In this document: in pieces, positions 1 to 8,943 of the stretch
How positions within the stretch are numbered: position 1 is the stretch's first letter
How the letters are laid out: the number at the start of each line of letters is the position of its first letter
From: Aromatoleum tolulyticum
GTDB taxonomy: Bacteria; Pseudomonadota; Gammaproteobacteria; Burkholderiales; Rhodocyclaceae
Direction: 5' to 3'
Length of the DNA: 64,000 nt
Assembly (NCBI RefSeq): GCF_900156155.1
Contig: NZ_FTMD01000021.1
Span: forward strand, 1 to 64,000
Notes under the pieces: generated by a model
What the model was told of the DNA's origin: nothing
The model's input: the letters and a program-made list of their open reading frames with translations, nothing else
The model's database searches: none
Position numbers and translations under genes: made by a program

Positions 1-1
1 C

Positions 2-169
2 AAGCGCAAACGGGTCGAGGAAATCTTCGGCTGGCTTAAAACGGTCGGTGGAATGCGCAAGAGTCGATTCATCGGGCAGGCGAAGACCCAGATGGCGGCC
101 TTCATCTCTGGCGCGGCGTACAACCTGCTTAGAATCGCGAAATTGAGTGATTCGGGGGTGAAGGCGTGA
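2..169 (+). CDS. IS5-family transposase, C-terminal fragment
   Basis: This is the last 55 codons of a DDE transposase, cut by the left window edge. The peptide begins KRKRVEEIFGWLKTVGG. It carries the Y(2)R(3)E(6)K-type signature of IS4/IS5 transposases: Arg at fragment residue 2, the catalytic Glu at 6 and Lys at 13 have exactly the R-x3-E-x6-K spacing. The ending AAYNLLRIAKL is also typical of IS5-group proteins. The frame is intact up to its TGA, so the part seen is not decayed. The element's right terminal repeat cannot be fixed without the left end. Family assignment is firm, subgroup is not. Confidence 0.85.
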   Translation, partial: KRKRVEEIFGWLKTVGGMRKSRFIGQAKTQMAAFISGAAYNLLRIAKLSDSGVKA

Positions 170-922
170 ACTGCGGAGCAAAAAGGGCCTCCACGGCACA
201 CGCCGGTGGCCGCTTGGGCAATTCGAGCCGAATTGAAAATCCAATTCCGGCGAGGAAGTCGTCATGAAAATCAATCCGTGCCCCCCCGGTTGACACCGTG
301 TCGCGCGTTTTTGCATCACCCTGTTAGAGCAGGAAATTGCCGACGCAGATGAAGACTCCGATGTGCTCACGGACAGTGGTGAGAGGCGCAACATTGGCTC
401 ACGACGGGCTCGAGCAGCAGAACAGGAGACGGACGACGAAGTACGCGAGATGTTCAAGACACTTTGCGAGCCAAAGTGAGGCCCGAGCGCGTCGAGGAGA
501 CTCAGGCTCGGCAGTTCGCGTTCGCTGGTCCCGAAAGTGGACTTTCGGCGCCAAGTAGGCCACGACGTCTGCTGACTGCCCGATACCTGCTGTTCATTCG
601 CCGCGTGCCGGCCGTCAGCTCCGGCCGAGAACGCGACGCAGGCCGAGACCAACACGCTTGTAGCGTCATGTCCCATAGAAAAGGCCCACCAACACATTTC
701 AAGACAAGCTACGACACCAACGGGACCTTGAAATCAGATGCGCGGCAGGTCTTACGGCAGTCCGACTCCGAGCAAAGAGACTGCCATCACCACCAGCCTT
801 CAAGGGAAGCCGCCAAGCCGCCAGGTTCAGCTTTTTTCCTTTCCTGTGCCGCACCACGCGAAAAGTGGGGTTACCCTTCGCGCTCCCAGACCCAGTGGGC
901 CAACGAACGAGGAACGCCACCA
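170..922. other. Gene-poor stretch after the insertion element
   Basis: About 750 bases hold no convincing gene. An imperfect inverted repeat (GCCGAATTG at 227-235 against CAATTCCGGC at 242-251) follows the transposase and may belong to the element's end. Frame 3 is open from 294 to a TGA at 477-479 with no usable start. It encodes an acidic peptide ending REMFKTLCEPK, which may be the tail of a gene truncated by the insertion. The remainder up to 922 shows no recognisable protein, RNA or strong promoter. Confidence 0.4.
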
Positions 923-2122
923 ATGAGCTCCACCACTAAACCCCTCGCCGGCATCAAGGTCATCGAACTCGGCACGCTGATCGCGGGCCCCTTCGCGGCG
1001 CGGATTCTCGGCGAGTTCGGCGCGGAGGTTATCAAGATCGAATCACCGGACGGCGGCGATCCACTGCGCAAGTGGCGCAAGCTGTACGAAGGGACCTCGC
1101 TGTGGTGGTACCTGCAGTCGCGCAACAAGAAGTCGGTGACGGTGAATCTCAAGCACCGCGACGGCGTGGAGGTGGTGCGCAAGCTGGTGGCCGGGGCCGA
1201 CATCGTGGTCGAGAATTTTCGCCCCGGCGTGCTGGAGAAGCTCGGCCTCGGCTGGGAGGCGCTGTCGGCAGTCAATCCGGGCCTCGTCATGCTGCGGCTG
1301 TCGGGTTTCGGTCAGACCGGGCCGATGGCGCAGCAACCGGGGTTCGGCGCGATCGGAGAGTCGATGGGCGGGCTGCGCTACGTGACGGGTTTTCCGGACC
1401 GGCCGCCGGTGAAGACCGGCATCTCGATCGGCGATTCGATTGCCGCGCTGTGGGGCGCGCTCGGTGCGCTGATGGCATTGCGCCACAAGGAGGTGAACGG
1501 CGGCCGCGGGCAGGTGGTGGACGTGGCGCTGTACGAGGCGGTGTTCGCGATGATGGAATCGCTGGTGCCGGAGTTCGACGTGTTCGGTTTCGTGCGCGAG
1601 CGCACCGGCAACATCATGCCCGGCATCACGCCGTCGAACACCCACACCACGAAGGACGGCAAACACGTGGCGATCGGCGCGAACGGCGATGCAATCTTCC
1701 GCCGGCTGATGCAGACCATGGGCCGCGACGATCTCGCCGAAGACCCCTCGCTTGCGGACAACGCCGGGCGGGACGCGCGGCGCGAGGAGATCTACGCGCT
1801 GATCGACGCGTGGGTCGCCGATCACGACGAGGCTGCCGTGCTGGAGGCGCTCGCCGCGGTCGGGGTGCCGGCGTCACGCATCTATTCGGTCGCGGACATG
1901 TTCGCGGATCCGCAATTCCTCGCGCGGGAGATGTTGCAGACGGTGACCTTGCCCGACGGGCGCGCGTGCCGCATGCCGGGCATCGTGCCCAAGCTCTCGC
2001 TCACGCCGGGCGAGGCGGAATCACCCGGCCCGGCGTTGGGCGAGCACACCGACGCGGTGCTCGGTGCGCTCGGCTACGACGCGACGGCGATCCGGGCGCT
2101 CAGGGCGGACGGAGCGATCTGA
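923..2122 (+). CDS. CaiB/BaiF family (class III) CoA-transferase
   Basis: The 399-residue protein belongs to the class III CoA-transferases, which move CoA between carboxylic acids through an aspartyl-CoA thioester. The family N-terminus (LAGIKVIELGTLIAGPFAAR, then GAEVIKIE) starts near residue 9. VENFRPGVLEKLGLG follows near 95-110, and the GRGQVVDVALYEAV motif near 196-209 contains the likely catalytic Asp, about residue 200. Length is normal for the family. ATG 923 is chosen because AGGAA lies 8-12 bases upstream and the homologous region starts directly after it; the frame is open further upstream but those residues do not look like protein. It stands alone, so donor and acceptor acids cannot be inferred. 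Confidence 0.9.
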   Translation: MSSTTKPLAGIKVIELGTLIAGPFAARILGEFGAEVIKIESPDGGDPLRKWRKLYEGTSLWWYLQSRNKKSVTVNLKHRDGVEVVRKLVAGADIVVENFRPGVLEKLGLGWEALSAVNPGLVMLRLSGFGQTGPMAQQPGFGAIGESMGGLRYVTGFPDRPPVKTGISIGDSIAALWGALGALMALRHKEVNGGRGQVVDVALYEAVFAMMESLVPEFDVFGFVRERTGNIMPGITPSNTHTTKDGKHVAIGANGDAIFRRLMQTMGRDDLAEDPSLADNAGRDARREEIYALIDAWVADHDEAAVLEALAAVGVPASRIYSVADMFADPQFLAREMLQTVTLPDGRACRMPGIVPKLSLTPGEAESPGPALGEHTDAVLGALGYDATAIRALRADGAI

Positions 2123-2239
2123 AACGCTGCCCGAGTGCCGCCAAGGGGTTTCACGCACCCGGTCCGGCGAATCGGCCGCCGCAGCGGATTCAAGGCCGAC
2201 GGTCGGCCGGGAGCCGAGTCGCCGGCAGCGGCCGAACGG

Positions 2240-3916
2240 TCACTGCGACGCGGCGGTCTCGGGCGGCAGAATCCGCGGCAGTACCACCCGGAACATGGAT
2301 CCTTTGCCGAACTCGCTCCTGACCTCGATGCGGCCATGGTGGCGGTTAACGATGCCGTAGGACAGGGACAAACCGAGTCCGGTCCCCTTGCCGACCTCCT
2401 TGGTCGTGAAGAACGGCTCGAAGATGCGGCTCAGGTGCTCCGGCCGGATGCCCTTCCCGGTATCTTCCACTTCGACCCAGACGACGCTCTCGTCATGGCC
2501 GGTACGCAGCGTGATGCGGCCGTGGTTCTCTATCGCGTGGGCCGCATTCACCAGCAGGTTCATAAAGACCTGATTGAGCTGCGACGGGAAGCATTCGATC
2601 GCGGGAAGACTGCCGTACTCCTTGACGACATCGGCCTTGTATTTGATCTCGTTCCACACGACATTGAGCGTGCTCTCGAGTCCGGCTTCCAGATTCGCCA
2701 GTTCCCGCTCCGCCTTGCCGACGTGCGAAAAATCCTTCAGATCCTGAACGATGCGCTTGACGCGCTGCAGACCGTCGAGCGATTCCGTCAGGAGTTCGCC
2801 GATGTCCGCACGCAGGTATCCGGCGTCGATTTCCTTCTTTACCCGCGCGATTGCCTCGACCTGCTCCGTCGTCAGTGATCCTTCGATCTCCTCGTAGGCA
2901 GTAAGCAGCCTCAGAAGGTCTTCGGCATAGCGCTTCAGGGTGCCCAGGTTGGAATTCACGAAACCGACGGGATTATTGATCTCGTGCGCCACCCCGGCTG
3001 CAAGCTGGCCGATGGACGCCATTTTTTCCGACTGGAGCAACTGGTTGTGGGCTTCCTCGAGTTTTCGAATCAGCGTCTCCTGGTGCCGCTTCTCCGCCTG
3101 CAACGTGGTATTGGCGGTCTCCAGTTCGGCCGTCCGTTCGCGAACCCGGTCTTCGAGTCGGTCGCGCGATTCCCGCAGGGCTTCCTCCGCGTGCGTGCGT
3201 TCGGTGATATCGGTGTATCCGAACACCCGCCCGACGATTCGTTCGCCGATATACTGCGGATGGGATTTGCACTCGAATACGCGACCATCGCGCAGTCGAT
3301 GCAGATCGTCCGTCTCGGCGCTGTCGACGGTGGCACGCAGGCGCGCGCGACACAGGTCGCTTTCCATGACACGTTCGGCGATGAAGTCGAAGATCGCCGT
3401 ATCGTTGCGCTCGAGCAGCAATGCATCGGGAATTCCCCACATGCTGCTGAAGAGCCGATTCATGTTGGTGATCTTTCCCTGCCAGTCGATAACGAGAATT
3501 CCGTTACCGGTCGACTCGAGAGTGGCTCGCAGTTGTGAAAGCGTCTGCTCGAGCGTGTCCTCGACCTGGCGTTCATACCTGGCGTCACGCGCCAGCACGA
3601 GGATGAGCGGGGCATCTTCATGCATGACGACGCGGACCGATTTCACCACGGACAACATCGCCCCGTCCGCGCATCGATACAGCCCTTCCTGCCCTTCGAT
3701 CTCCTGATACTGCGCGTTGCGCACGTCCTCCCAATAGAAGACGTCCTGCAATGAGCTTTCGATGTCCGTGATGGCCATCGCGAACAGTTCCGCCCGCGGG
3801 TATCCGAGCGTCTGGGTCACAAGTTGATTGACCATCACGACGCGCAGGGAAGCCGGATCGACCAGCAGCATCATCTGCGAGCTGTGATCCAGCATCAAAT
3901 CGGCAAGGCTGCTCAT
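2240..3916 (-). CDS. PAS-domain sensor histidine kinase
   Basis: This 558-residue protein has no transmembrane segment, so it should be a soluble sensor kinase. It has an N-terminal PAS-like region (about 10-125), a second PAS domain (about 130-240, ending GYTDITERTHAEEAL), a coiled coil (about 240-295), a HisKA region with phospho-acceptor His311 in GVAHEINNP, and a HATPase domain with VEDTGKGI, FEPFFTTK and GTGLGLSLSYG. Its ATG overlaps the stop codon of the upstream HD-GYP gene (ATGA), so the two are translationally coupled. No receiver domain or response regulator lies next to it. The partner may be the HD-GYP protein or an unlinked regulator. A longer in-frame start exists at 4210 but would overlap the HD-GYP gene deeply. 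Confidence 0.9.
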   Translation of the reverse strand: MSSLADLMLDHSSQMMLLVDPASLRVVMVNQLVTQTLGYPRAELFAMAITDIESSLQDVFYWEDVRNAQYQEIEGQEGLYRCADGAMLSVVKSVRVVMHEDAPLILVLARDARYERQVEDTLEQTLSQLRATLESTGNGILVIDWQGKITNMNRLFSSMWGIPDALLLERNDTAIFDFIAERVMESDLCRARLRATVDSAETDDLHRLRDGRVFECKSHPQYIGERIVGRVFGYTDITERTHAEEALRESRDRLEDRVRERTAELETANTTLQAEKRHQETLIRKLEEAHNQLLQSEKMASIGQLAAGVAHEINNPVGFVNSNLGTLKRYAEDLLRLLTAYEEIEGSLTTEQVEAIARVKKEIDAGYLRADIGELLTESLDGLQRVKRIVQDLKDFSHVGKAERELANLEAGLESTLNVVWNEIKYKADVVKEYGSLPAIECFPSQLNQVFMNLLVNAAHAIENHGRITLRTGHDESVVWVEVEDTGKGIRPEHLSRIFEPFFTTKEVGKGTGLGLSLSYGIVNRHHGRIEVRSEFGKGSMFRVVLPRILPPETAASQ

Positions 3917-5250
3917 CGGGCCACCGTATCCTGACCGGGTTTTCCCGCGTCGAAGTAATAGCTGACGCGTTTGCGCGGACTCAGGTAGTTGTATATTTCG
4001 ACCGGCACTTGAGCCGGCCGGATCGCCTTTGCGATATTCAGGTCCTGCTCTCTCGCCAAATCGACGAGGATCGACTCTTCCTTCGGAATGTTGGCGTCGT
4101 ATATGACGATCACGGGCTTCATCGGCTTGGCGGTATTCACCGTAGCGACCATTGCAATCAGACCGTTCGAGAGCTGGACGATGGATCCGGGCGGATAGAC
4201 CCCGAGGCAACGGATGAACGCCTGCAGCATGCGAGGATCGAATTTGCTGCGCAACTTCGCGAACATCGTCGAAAGTGCCTCATGCGGCGTCATGGCGCTG
4301 GCAATATCCACCGGGTTACAGAGTTCGTCGTAGTAATTGGTGACGGCGACGATGCGCGCCAGGACGCCGACCGCATCCCCTTTGAGGCCGGCCGGATAAC
4401 CGGTGCCGTCAAACAGCTCGTGGTGGTCGCGGATGATCTCGAGCACAGCCTTGGACAGCTGCAGGCGATTGCCGATTTCAACACCGAACTGACAGTGCAT
4501 CTGGTAGAGATGGCGCTCGGCCTGGGTCAGCGGTTCCGTCTTCAGCAGGATCCTGTCCGGAACCTCCTTGCGTCCGATGTCGTGAAGCAGTGCGCCCATG
4601 CCGAGCGCTCCGAAAGCCTCCTGGGGCACCCCGAGATCACGGGCGATCATCAGCGACAGCATCGCCACGTTCAGCGCGTGGAAATACAGCTCCTCGCCGC
4701 CGGTGCGATCGCCCATTACGTGGATTGCCAGATCAGGCGCACACAGGATCGAGTCGGCAATCTGGTTTACCAGTTGCGTCGCCTGCTGCACCGTCTCCTT
4801 GGGATCCGAATAGAGGTTTTTTTCGATGTCGCGAATCGCCTTCGCCGCACTGACGAACGCGTCCTCCACGCGTGCAGCGGCCTCACGCTGCGCCCGGATC
4901 CGCTCGACCAGCGCGCGCTTGGCAGCAAGCGCCGGCTGGGTTTTCGCGTTCGATTCCGGAGGGGCAGCGGATGCATCCCCCGGCTCGGCGGCTTCGGCCT
5001 CGATCGCGGGGGCCGCATCCGGCATGCTCTCATCCGCCACGGCCGCGGACCCTTGCCGTGCGGTCATGTCGCTCAGCGCCGGGTTATAGCGCACCGTCTT
5101 CAGCCCGAGGCTGCGGATCTCCCGGATCTGATCCTCGGATTTGATCTTGAACTGACTGAAGGCGAAGGGATGTTGAAACCAGTTGAGATCGAGCATGACA
5201 TACAGCCCGATCCGCAACTCGCCCATCGTAACAGTGTTGGTTTCCGGCAT
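3913..5250 (-). CDS. DUF3391 + HD-GYP domain protein
   Basis: The 445-residue protein has an N-terminal DUF3391-like region (residues 1-55), a low-complexity Ala/Glu-rich linker, and a C-terminal HD-GYP domain. HD-GYP domains hydrolyse cyclic di-GMP. The Glu and His before the HD (EELYFHALN), the HD pair (LLHDIGR), the double His (DHHE) and the GYP motif (DGTGYPAGL) are present. Two positions differ from the commonest form: HDIGK reads HDIGR, and the Asp in the late ARI...D.YDAL motif is Asn (VTNYYDEL). That Asp is a metal ligand in characterised enzymes, so activity or metal content may differ. The gene is the first of a two-gene operon with the sensor kinase. Confidence 0.88.
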   Translation of the reverse strand: MPETNTVTMGELRIGLYVMLDLNWFQHPFAFSQFKIKSEDQIREIRSLGLKTVRYNPALSDMTARQGSAAVADESMPDAAPAIEAEAAEPGDASAAPPESNAKTQPALAAKRALVERIRAQREAAARVEDAFVSAAKAIRDIEKNLYSDPKETVQQATQLVNQIADSILCAPDLAIHVMGDRTGGEELYFHALNVAMLSLMIARDLGVPQEAFGALGMGALLHDIGRKEVPDRILLKTEPLTQAERHLYQMHCQFGVEIGNRLQLSKAVLEIIRDHHELFDGTGYPAGLKGDAVGVLARIVAVTNYYDELCNPVDIASAMTPHEALSTMFAKLRSKFDPRMLQAFIRCLGVYPPGSIVQLSNGLIAMVATVNTAKPMKPVIVIYDANIPKEESILVDLAREQDLNIAKAIRPAQVPVEIYNYLSPRKRVSYYFDAGKPGQDTVAR

Positions 5251-5501
5251 TACTCATCCAGCATCGAAACGTTTCCGCCTCCGAACGATCGGGAACGCCG
5301 GCGACGCGGGACTTCAGCCGAAATCGTTCCACGAGGGTTCGAGCCCATGCGCATGACCCGCGTCCGCCAACCCGTCGACAAGCGCTCCGGGCCACGCCGG
5401 GCGAGTTGCCCGTCGGCGCGCACGGCATAATCATTTACATTGTCATCCCATTCGGCAATCGCCGTCGACCCCGCTCGCGGCGGAAGCGGTCGCGTTACGC
5501 C

Positions 5502-5900
5502 CTAACGGGAAGCGAGGCGGTCCACCCGGGCCAGCGCGTCGATCTCGATCCGCGCACCGAGCGGCAGCCGGGATACCTCCACGCATGAGCGCGCGGGGAA
5601 GTCCGTCGGGAAGTAGTTGGCATATACCGCATCCACGGCAGACAGGTCGTCCATGTCAGTGAGGAAAACGGTCACGCGCACGACCTGATTCAGAGCGGAT
5701 CCGGCCGATCGCAGAATCACCTCGATGTTGTGCAGCGCTTGATTGGCCTGCGTCACTGCATCCGGCCCGACCAGCGCCGCGGTCGCGGGATCCAGCCCCA
5801 GTTGCCCGGACGTCCACACCCACCCATCCATCAATACCCCCTGCGAATACGGGCCGGCGGGAATGGGTGCGTCCTTGATGAGGACGATCCGTTTGCTCAT
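5502..5900 (-). CDS. RidA family enamine/imine deaminase
   Basis: This 132-residue protein is a typical small RidA (YjgF/YER057c/UK114) family member. These trimeric proteins hydrolyse reactive 2-aminoacrylate and related imines released by PLP enzymes. Visible motifs are GPYSQGV near the N-terminus, SGQLGLDP, the strand PARSCVEVSRLPLGA with the conserved Arg that binds the substrate carboxylate, and IEIDALA. The start at 5900 is set by a strong GGAGG five bases upstream and gives the family's usual length. An upstream in-frame ATG at 5972 would add 24 residues not found in the family. No operon partner is evident. Confidence 0.92.
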   Translation of the reverse strand: MSKRIVLIKDAPIPAGPYSQGVLMDGWVWTSGQLGLDPATAALVGPDAVTQANQALHNIEVILRSAGSALNQVVRVTVFLTDMDDLSAVDAVYANYFPTDFPARSCVEVSRLPLGARIEIDALARVDRLASR

Positions 5901-6133
5901 GCACACCTCCGCAGTGACATTGCGTTCCAGCATACCCCGGCTGATGCCGGTCGCCCCACCCATTCGTTCCACCGGTCGCCGGTTCCGCCGCTTACGACGC
6001 AGGGGCCGCCCCGTATTCCCTTGTCACAAACGGAAAGCCTTCATCGACGAGCTACAGCCTCAGGCGTAAGGCCGGCATCCGTCGGAGGCCCGGGCTGCGG
6101 GCGTGCCTCGCAACCCGAAACACCCGCGCCGGC

Positions 6134-7162
6134 TCAGCGCCGCAGGCGTCCGGCCCAGAACGCCGCGACGTCCAGCATGCGCCGCGAGAAGGCCCATTCG
6201 TTGTCGAACCACAGCATCAGGTTGATGAGGCGCTCGCCGCTGGCGCGGGTCTGGCTGCCGTCGACGATGGCGGAGAAGCCGTTGTGGTTGAAGTCCACCG
6301 ACGCGTGCGGGCCGTCCGAGTACGCGAGCACGCCGTGGCGGTCCTCCTCGGCGACGCGGCGCATCAGGCGGTTGATGGTCTCGACCGTGGCGTTGCGCCG
6401 CAGCGTCACCGTCAGGTCGATGGCCGAGACGTTCGCCACCGGGACGCGGATCGCCTTCGCCACGATGCGCCCTTCGAGCGCCGGCAGCAGGCGGGAAATG
6501 CCTTTCGCCAAGCCGGTCTGGACCGGGATCATCGACTGCATCGCCGAGCGGGTCATGCGCAGGTCGGTGGCGTGGTAGCCGTCGATCACGGGCTGGTCGT
6601 TCATCACCGAGTGCAGCGTCGTCGTCAGCGCGTGCTCGATGCCGAAGGTCTGTTCGAGGATCGCGAGGATGGGCACGACGGCGTTGGTGGTGCAGGAGGC
6701 CGCCGAGACGATGCGTTCGCCGCCGTCGAGCGCCTCGTGGTTCATCCCGAACACGACGGTGCGATCGACGTCGGCGGCGCTGTGGCCGGGGTGCGACAGC
6801 AGCAGCCGCGGGCAGCCGGCGTCGAGGAAGGCTTCGAGTTCGTGCCGGTAACGGTAGCGCCCCGAAGCTTCGACGAGGAGGTCGGCATCGAAGACCCGCC
6901 AGTCGACCCCGTCGGGCGACGTCGCGTGGGTGACCGCGATGTCCTGGTCGTCGATATGCAGGCAACCGTCACGGATGCCGACGGTGCCGGGAAAACAGCC
7001 GTGAGTCGAATCGAAGCGCGTGAGGTAGGCCATGCTCTCGATGTCCGCCGGCTCGTTGATGGCGACGACGGACAGCGAGTTGCGCAGCGGCGATTCGTGG
7101 AGGGCGCGCAGAAAGCAGCGGCCGATGCGGCCGTAGCCGTTGATTACGATGCGGAAGCTCAT
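6134..7162 (-). CDS. epd: Erythrose-4-phosphate dehydrogenase (GAPDH family)
   Basis: The 342-residue protein is a GAPDH-fold enzyme. The Rossmann motif INGYGRIGRCFLRAL is at residues 7-21, the catalytic Cys157 lies in SAASCTTN, and the catalytic His184 in TLHSVMNDQ. The segment HSVMNDQPVIDGYHATDLR and the following RSAMQSMIPVQTGLAKGI resemble E. coli Epd more than GapA. Epd oxidises erythrose-4-phosphate to 4-phosphoerythronate, the first step of the DXP-dependent pyridoxal-phosphate route. It is not next to pgk or fba here, and no other pdx gene is in the window. A role as a second GAPDH cannot be excluded from sequence alone. The ATG has no clear Shine-Dalgarno. Confidence 0.83.
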   Translation of the reverse strand: MSFRIVINGYGRIGRCFLRALHESPLRNSLSVVAINEPADIESMAYLTRFDSTHGCFPGTVGIRDGCLHIDDQDIAVTHATSPDGVDWRVFDADLLVEASGRYRYRHELEAFLDAGCPRLLLSHPGHSAADVDRTVVFGMNHEALDGGERIVSAASCTTNAVVPILAILEQTFGIEHALTTTLHSVMNDQPVIDGYHATDLRMTRSAMQSMIPVQTGLAKGISRLLPALEGRIVAKAIRVPVANVSAIDLTVTLRRNATVETINRLMRRVAEEDRHGVLAYSDGPHASVDFNHNGFSAIVDGSQTRASGERLINLMLWFDNEWAFSRRMLDVAAFWAGRLRR

Positions 7163-7283
7163 TCAGGGAAGCGGGACGGAGGGGCCATGCGGTTGAATGT
7201 TCAAACCGAAGCATAGCCGGAGAAAGGGACTCCCGTCGCGTTCGCCCGATTCGCGGGCGGGATTTCACCCCATCCCCCACCAC

Positions 7284-8063
7284 TCAGGCCCCGGTTTCCC
7301 TCAGCCATCCCAGCCCGTCCTCGGTCCGGCCGCGGGGCCGGTATTCGCAGCCGACCCAGCCGGCGTAACCGAGTTCGTCCAGGAGGCGGAACAGGTAGCG
7401 GTAGTCGAGTTCGCCGTCGTCCGGTTCGTTGCGCTCCGGCACGCCCGCGATCTGTATGTGGCCGACGTGAGGGAGGTAGCGGCGCAGCTTGGTGGCGATG
7501 TCGCCTTCCATGATCTGCGCGTGGTAGAGATCCATCTGCACCAGCAGGTTGGGCTCGCCGATTTCCTCGCGAATCGCGTGCGCCTCGGCCTGCGTGCTCA
7601 GGAAGTATCCGGGCATGTCGCGCGTGTTGATCGGCTCGATCAGCACCGTGACGCCGTAAGGCGCTGCGGCGCGTGCCGCGTGGCGCAGGTTGTCGACGTA
7701 CAGGGCGCGCTGGATGCCGGGCGCTGCCCCGGGCACGACGAGGCCGGCCATCGCGTGCAGACGCGGGGTTCCCAGCGCCTGCGCGTATTCCAGGGCACGG
7801 ACCACGCCCGCGCGGAATTCCGCCTCGCGCCCCGGCAGCGATGCAAGGCCGCGCTCGCCCGCCGCCCAGTCGCCCGGCGGCATGTTGAAGAGGACGTTTA
7901 CGAGCCCATGCGCCTTCAGCCACGCGGCGACCTCCGCCGGCGCGTGCTCGTAGGGGAACAGGAACTCGACGGCCTCGAACCCGGCATGCGCCGCCGCGGC
8001 GAAACGCAGCGGAAACGGGTGCTCGTTGAACATCATCGTCAGGTTGGCGGCAAACTTCGGCAT
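7284..8063 (-). CDS. hyi: Hydroxypyruvate isomerase (Hyi/OtnI family)
   Basis: The 259-residue protein is a TIM-barrel sugar-phosphate-isomerase-like enzyme of the Hyi/OtnI group, which interconverts hydroxypyruvate and tartronate semialdehyde or related 2-oxo acids. It matches E. coli Hyi in length and in the metal/substrate motifs [37 protein letters not shown] and GCEYRPRG (two Glu, an Asp and a His). The start at 8063 follows GAGGAA by seven bases. The gene is about 4 kb from the transketolase/glycerate island, whose products include hydroxypyruvate, so a metabolic link is plausible but it is not in that operon. OtnI (2-oxo-tetronate isomerase) activity is an alternative. Confidence 0.85.
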   Translation of the reverse strand: MPKFAANLTMMFNEHPFPLRFAAAAHAGFEAVEFLFPYEHAPAEVAAWLKAHGLVNVLFNMPPGDWAAGERGLASLPGREAEFRAGVVRALEYAQALGTPRLHAMAGLVVPGAAPGIQRALYVDNLRHAARAAAPYGVTVLIEPINTRDMPGYFLSTQAEAHAIREEIGEPNLLVQMDLYHAQIMEGDIATKLRRYLPHVGHIQIAGVPERNEPDDGELDYRYLFRLLDELGYAGWVGCEYRPRGRTEDGLGWLRETGA

Positions 8064-8311
8064 CGCGGCTTCCTCGGGGGGAAGAGAGGGAGACGGCAGG
8101 GCGCGGGAAGAGCGCTCCGCGGAGCGCCGATTGTCGCGAACTTCGGCGCACGACACCAGCACCGCCACGGCCCCGATGCGGGCGGCATCCGGCATGACAA
8201 GCCCCCTTTCCGCAGCGCATAATCGGACCATGCGAATCCGGTATCCGCGCGGCCGTGTGCCGCGGAAAATCCCTATCGCAGGACAATTCCAAAGTCGTAC
8301 GGAGAACACCG
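8064..8311. promoter_or_regulatory. Divergent intergenic region hyi / bacteriohemerythrin
   Basis: This 248-base region separates two divergently read genes and must hold both promoters. A perfect 16-base palindrome, GCGCTCCGCGGAGCGC, is at 8112-8127, about 50 bases upstream of the hyi start. It could be an operator or a hairpin in the hyi leader. No clear sigma-70 -10/-35 pair was found. Confidence 0.3.
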
Positions 8312-8797
8312 ATGAGCCAAGTCCTGTTCGAATGGTCCGACAGTTTCAATGTCGGCATCCAGGAGATCGACGAACAGCACCGCACCCTGGTCGACCTGCT
8401 CAACCAGCTGCATGCGGCGATCCGCGACCACAAGGGCAGCCAGGCCTGTCGCGCGATCCTCGACCAGCTGGCCGAGTACACGCGCACCCACTTCCTGCTG
8501 GAAGAAAGCCTGATGCGCGTATCGCACTATCCCGGCTTCGAGCTGCACAAGCAGCAGCACGAAGACCTCATCTCCCAGGTCAAGTCGCTGCAGGACAAGC
8601 TCGATACCGGCCAGGCGTCGATCAGTTTCGAGCTGCTGCACTTCCTGCAGGTGTGGCTCACGAAGCACATCAACGAAAGCGACAAGCGCTTCGGCAACCA
8701 CTTCGTCCGCAACACCGACCTGCAGAGCTATACGGAATGGTCCGAAGAGGTGAAGACGACGATGAAGAAAAAGAAGTGGTGGTGGAAGTTCTGGTGA
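8312..8797 (+). CDS. Bacteriohemerythrin with cationic-aromatic tail
   Basis: This 161-residue single-domain hemerythrin has the full set of di-iron ligands: His23, His60, Glu64, His79, His83, His119 and Asp124. Such proteins reversibly bind O2 at a non-haem di-iron site and are thought to sense or buffer oxygen in microaerobic or denitrifying bacteria. The start at 8312 follows GGAGA by six bases. An in-frame ATG at 8255 would add 19 non-conserved residues. The last ten residues ([10 protein letters not shown]) are four lysines, then tryptophans with Lys and Phe. They lie outside the four-helix fold and resemble a short interfacial membrane anchor; that is inference. The gene stands alone. 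Confidence 0.93.
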   Translation: MSQVLFEWSDSFNVGIQEIDEQHRTLVDLLNQLHAAIRDHKGSQACRAILDQLAEYTRTHFLLEESLMRVSHYPGFELHKQQHEDLISQVKSLQDKLDTGQASISFELLHFLQVWLTKHINESDKRFGNHFVRNTDLQSYTEWSEEVKTTMKKKKWWWKFW

Positions 8798-8943
8798 TAG
8801 TCGCACCGCGGGGCGCCGGGAACGCGCACGGGTTTGCGTCGCCCGGCGCGCGCGCTCAGAATCGCGGGTAGCGGCAAGACGCCGACAGACCCTGCGCACA
8901 GGGCACGCCCCCGAACCTCCCGAGCCCCCCGACGAGAACACAG

